In this document: piece by piece, positions 5,437 to 5,549 of the stretch
How the letters are laid out: each line of letters starts with the position of its first letter
How positions within the stretch are numbered: the first letter of the stretch is position 1
NCBI GenBank assembly: GCA_003354225.1
Contig: PIVH01000517.1
Coordinates: 1 to 5,549 of the forward strand
Source: Globobulimina sp.
Taxonomy: Eukaryota > Foraminifera > Rotaliida
Direction of reading: 5' to 3'
DNA length: 5,549 nt
Notes under the pieces: generated by a model
Told to the model about the DNA's origin: nothing
The model's input: the letters and a program-made list of their open reading frames with translations, nothing else
Database searches by the model: none
Position numbers and translations under genes: made by a program

Positions 5437-5549
5437 ATATTATATATTATCCTTGCACAGCCTGCCAAGTGTCGATCAATGTTGGCCAAATCACACAATA
5501 ATAGTATGATGGTAATAATATAAACATAGTTATTGCGCTGTCTCTCTCA
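5437..5549. other. 3' flank of the expansin-like gene
   Basis: This is AT-rich with no ORF. It contains no AATAAA; AATATA-like variants occur near 5517. The polyadenylation site may use a variant signal or lie beyond the window. Confidence 0.5.

Noticed and set aside
1-5549. CRISPR array, tRNA or rRNA genes
   Set aside because: No regularly spaced repeats, no tRNA cloverleaf and no conserved rRNA sequence were seen on either strand.

Overview
This window reads as nuclear DNA of a free-living microbial eukaryote (a protist) with an AT-rich, gene-dense genome. The reasons are long intron-free ORFs under the standard code (TGA and TAA stops), AATAAA polyadenylation signals, a protein with a signal peptide, Pro-Thr repeats, one membrane span and a Gln/Asn-rich tail, a two-domain expansin-like protein, and fragments of ankyrin-like and kelch-like genes. 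I cannot name the lineage. The protein styles suggest a rhizarian, stramenopile or amoebozoan protist rather than an animal, plant or bacterium.

Layout. Positions 1-322 are 5' flanking DNA with a dense dyad (113-190) and an 11-base motif (258-268). Positions 323-1675 (+) encode a 450-residue single-pass membrane protein with a low-complexity cytoplasmic tail. Positions 1676-1922 are a short convergent intergenic region with AATAAA signals on both strands, arranged as one near-palindrome. Positions 1923-2774 (-) encode a 283-residue protein that may carry a Tim44/mL45-like (NTF2-fold) domain behind a possible mitochondrial leader. Positions 2775-3697 are a repeat-rich gap. It holds the same 11-base motif in the same orientation and at nearly the same distance from its ATG, a 147-bp MITE-like element with 35-bp inverted ends, a 19-bp tandem duplication, and an inverted duplication of an ankyrin-like coding fragment. 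Positions 3698-4102 (+) encode a short kelch-like protein, probably a truncated member of a larger family. Positions 4213-5436 (+) encode a secreted expansin-like protein with an extra Cys-rich N-terminal module. The last 113 bases are the start of its 3' flank.

Nothing suggests that the genes act in one pathway. The expansin (cell-wall loosening outside the cell) and the membrane protein are both secretory-route products, while the minus-strand protein is more likely organellar. The least explained material is the 2.8-3.7 kb gap, where two separate inverted-repeat structures would each fold into a strong hairpin if transcribed, and the shared upstream motif of the first two genes.
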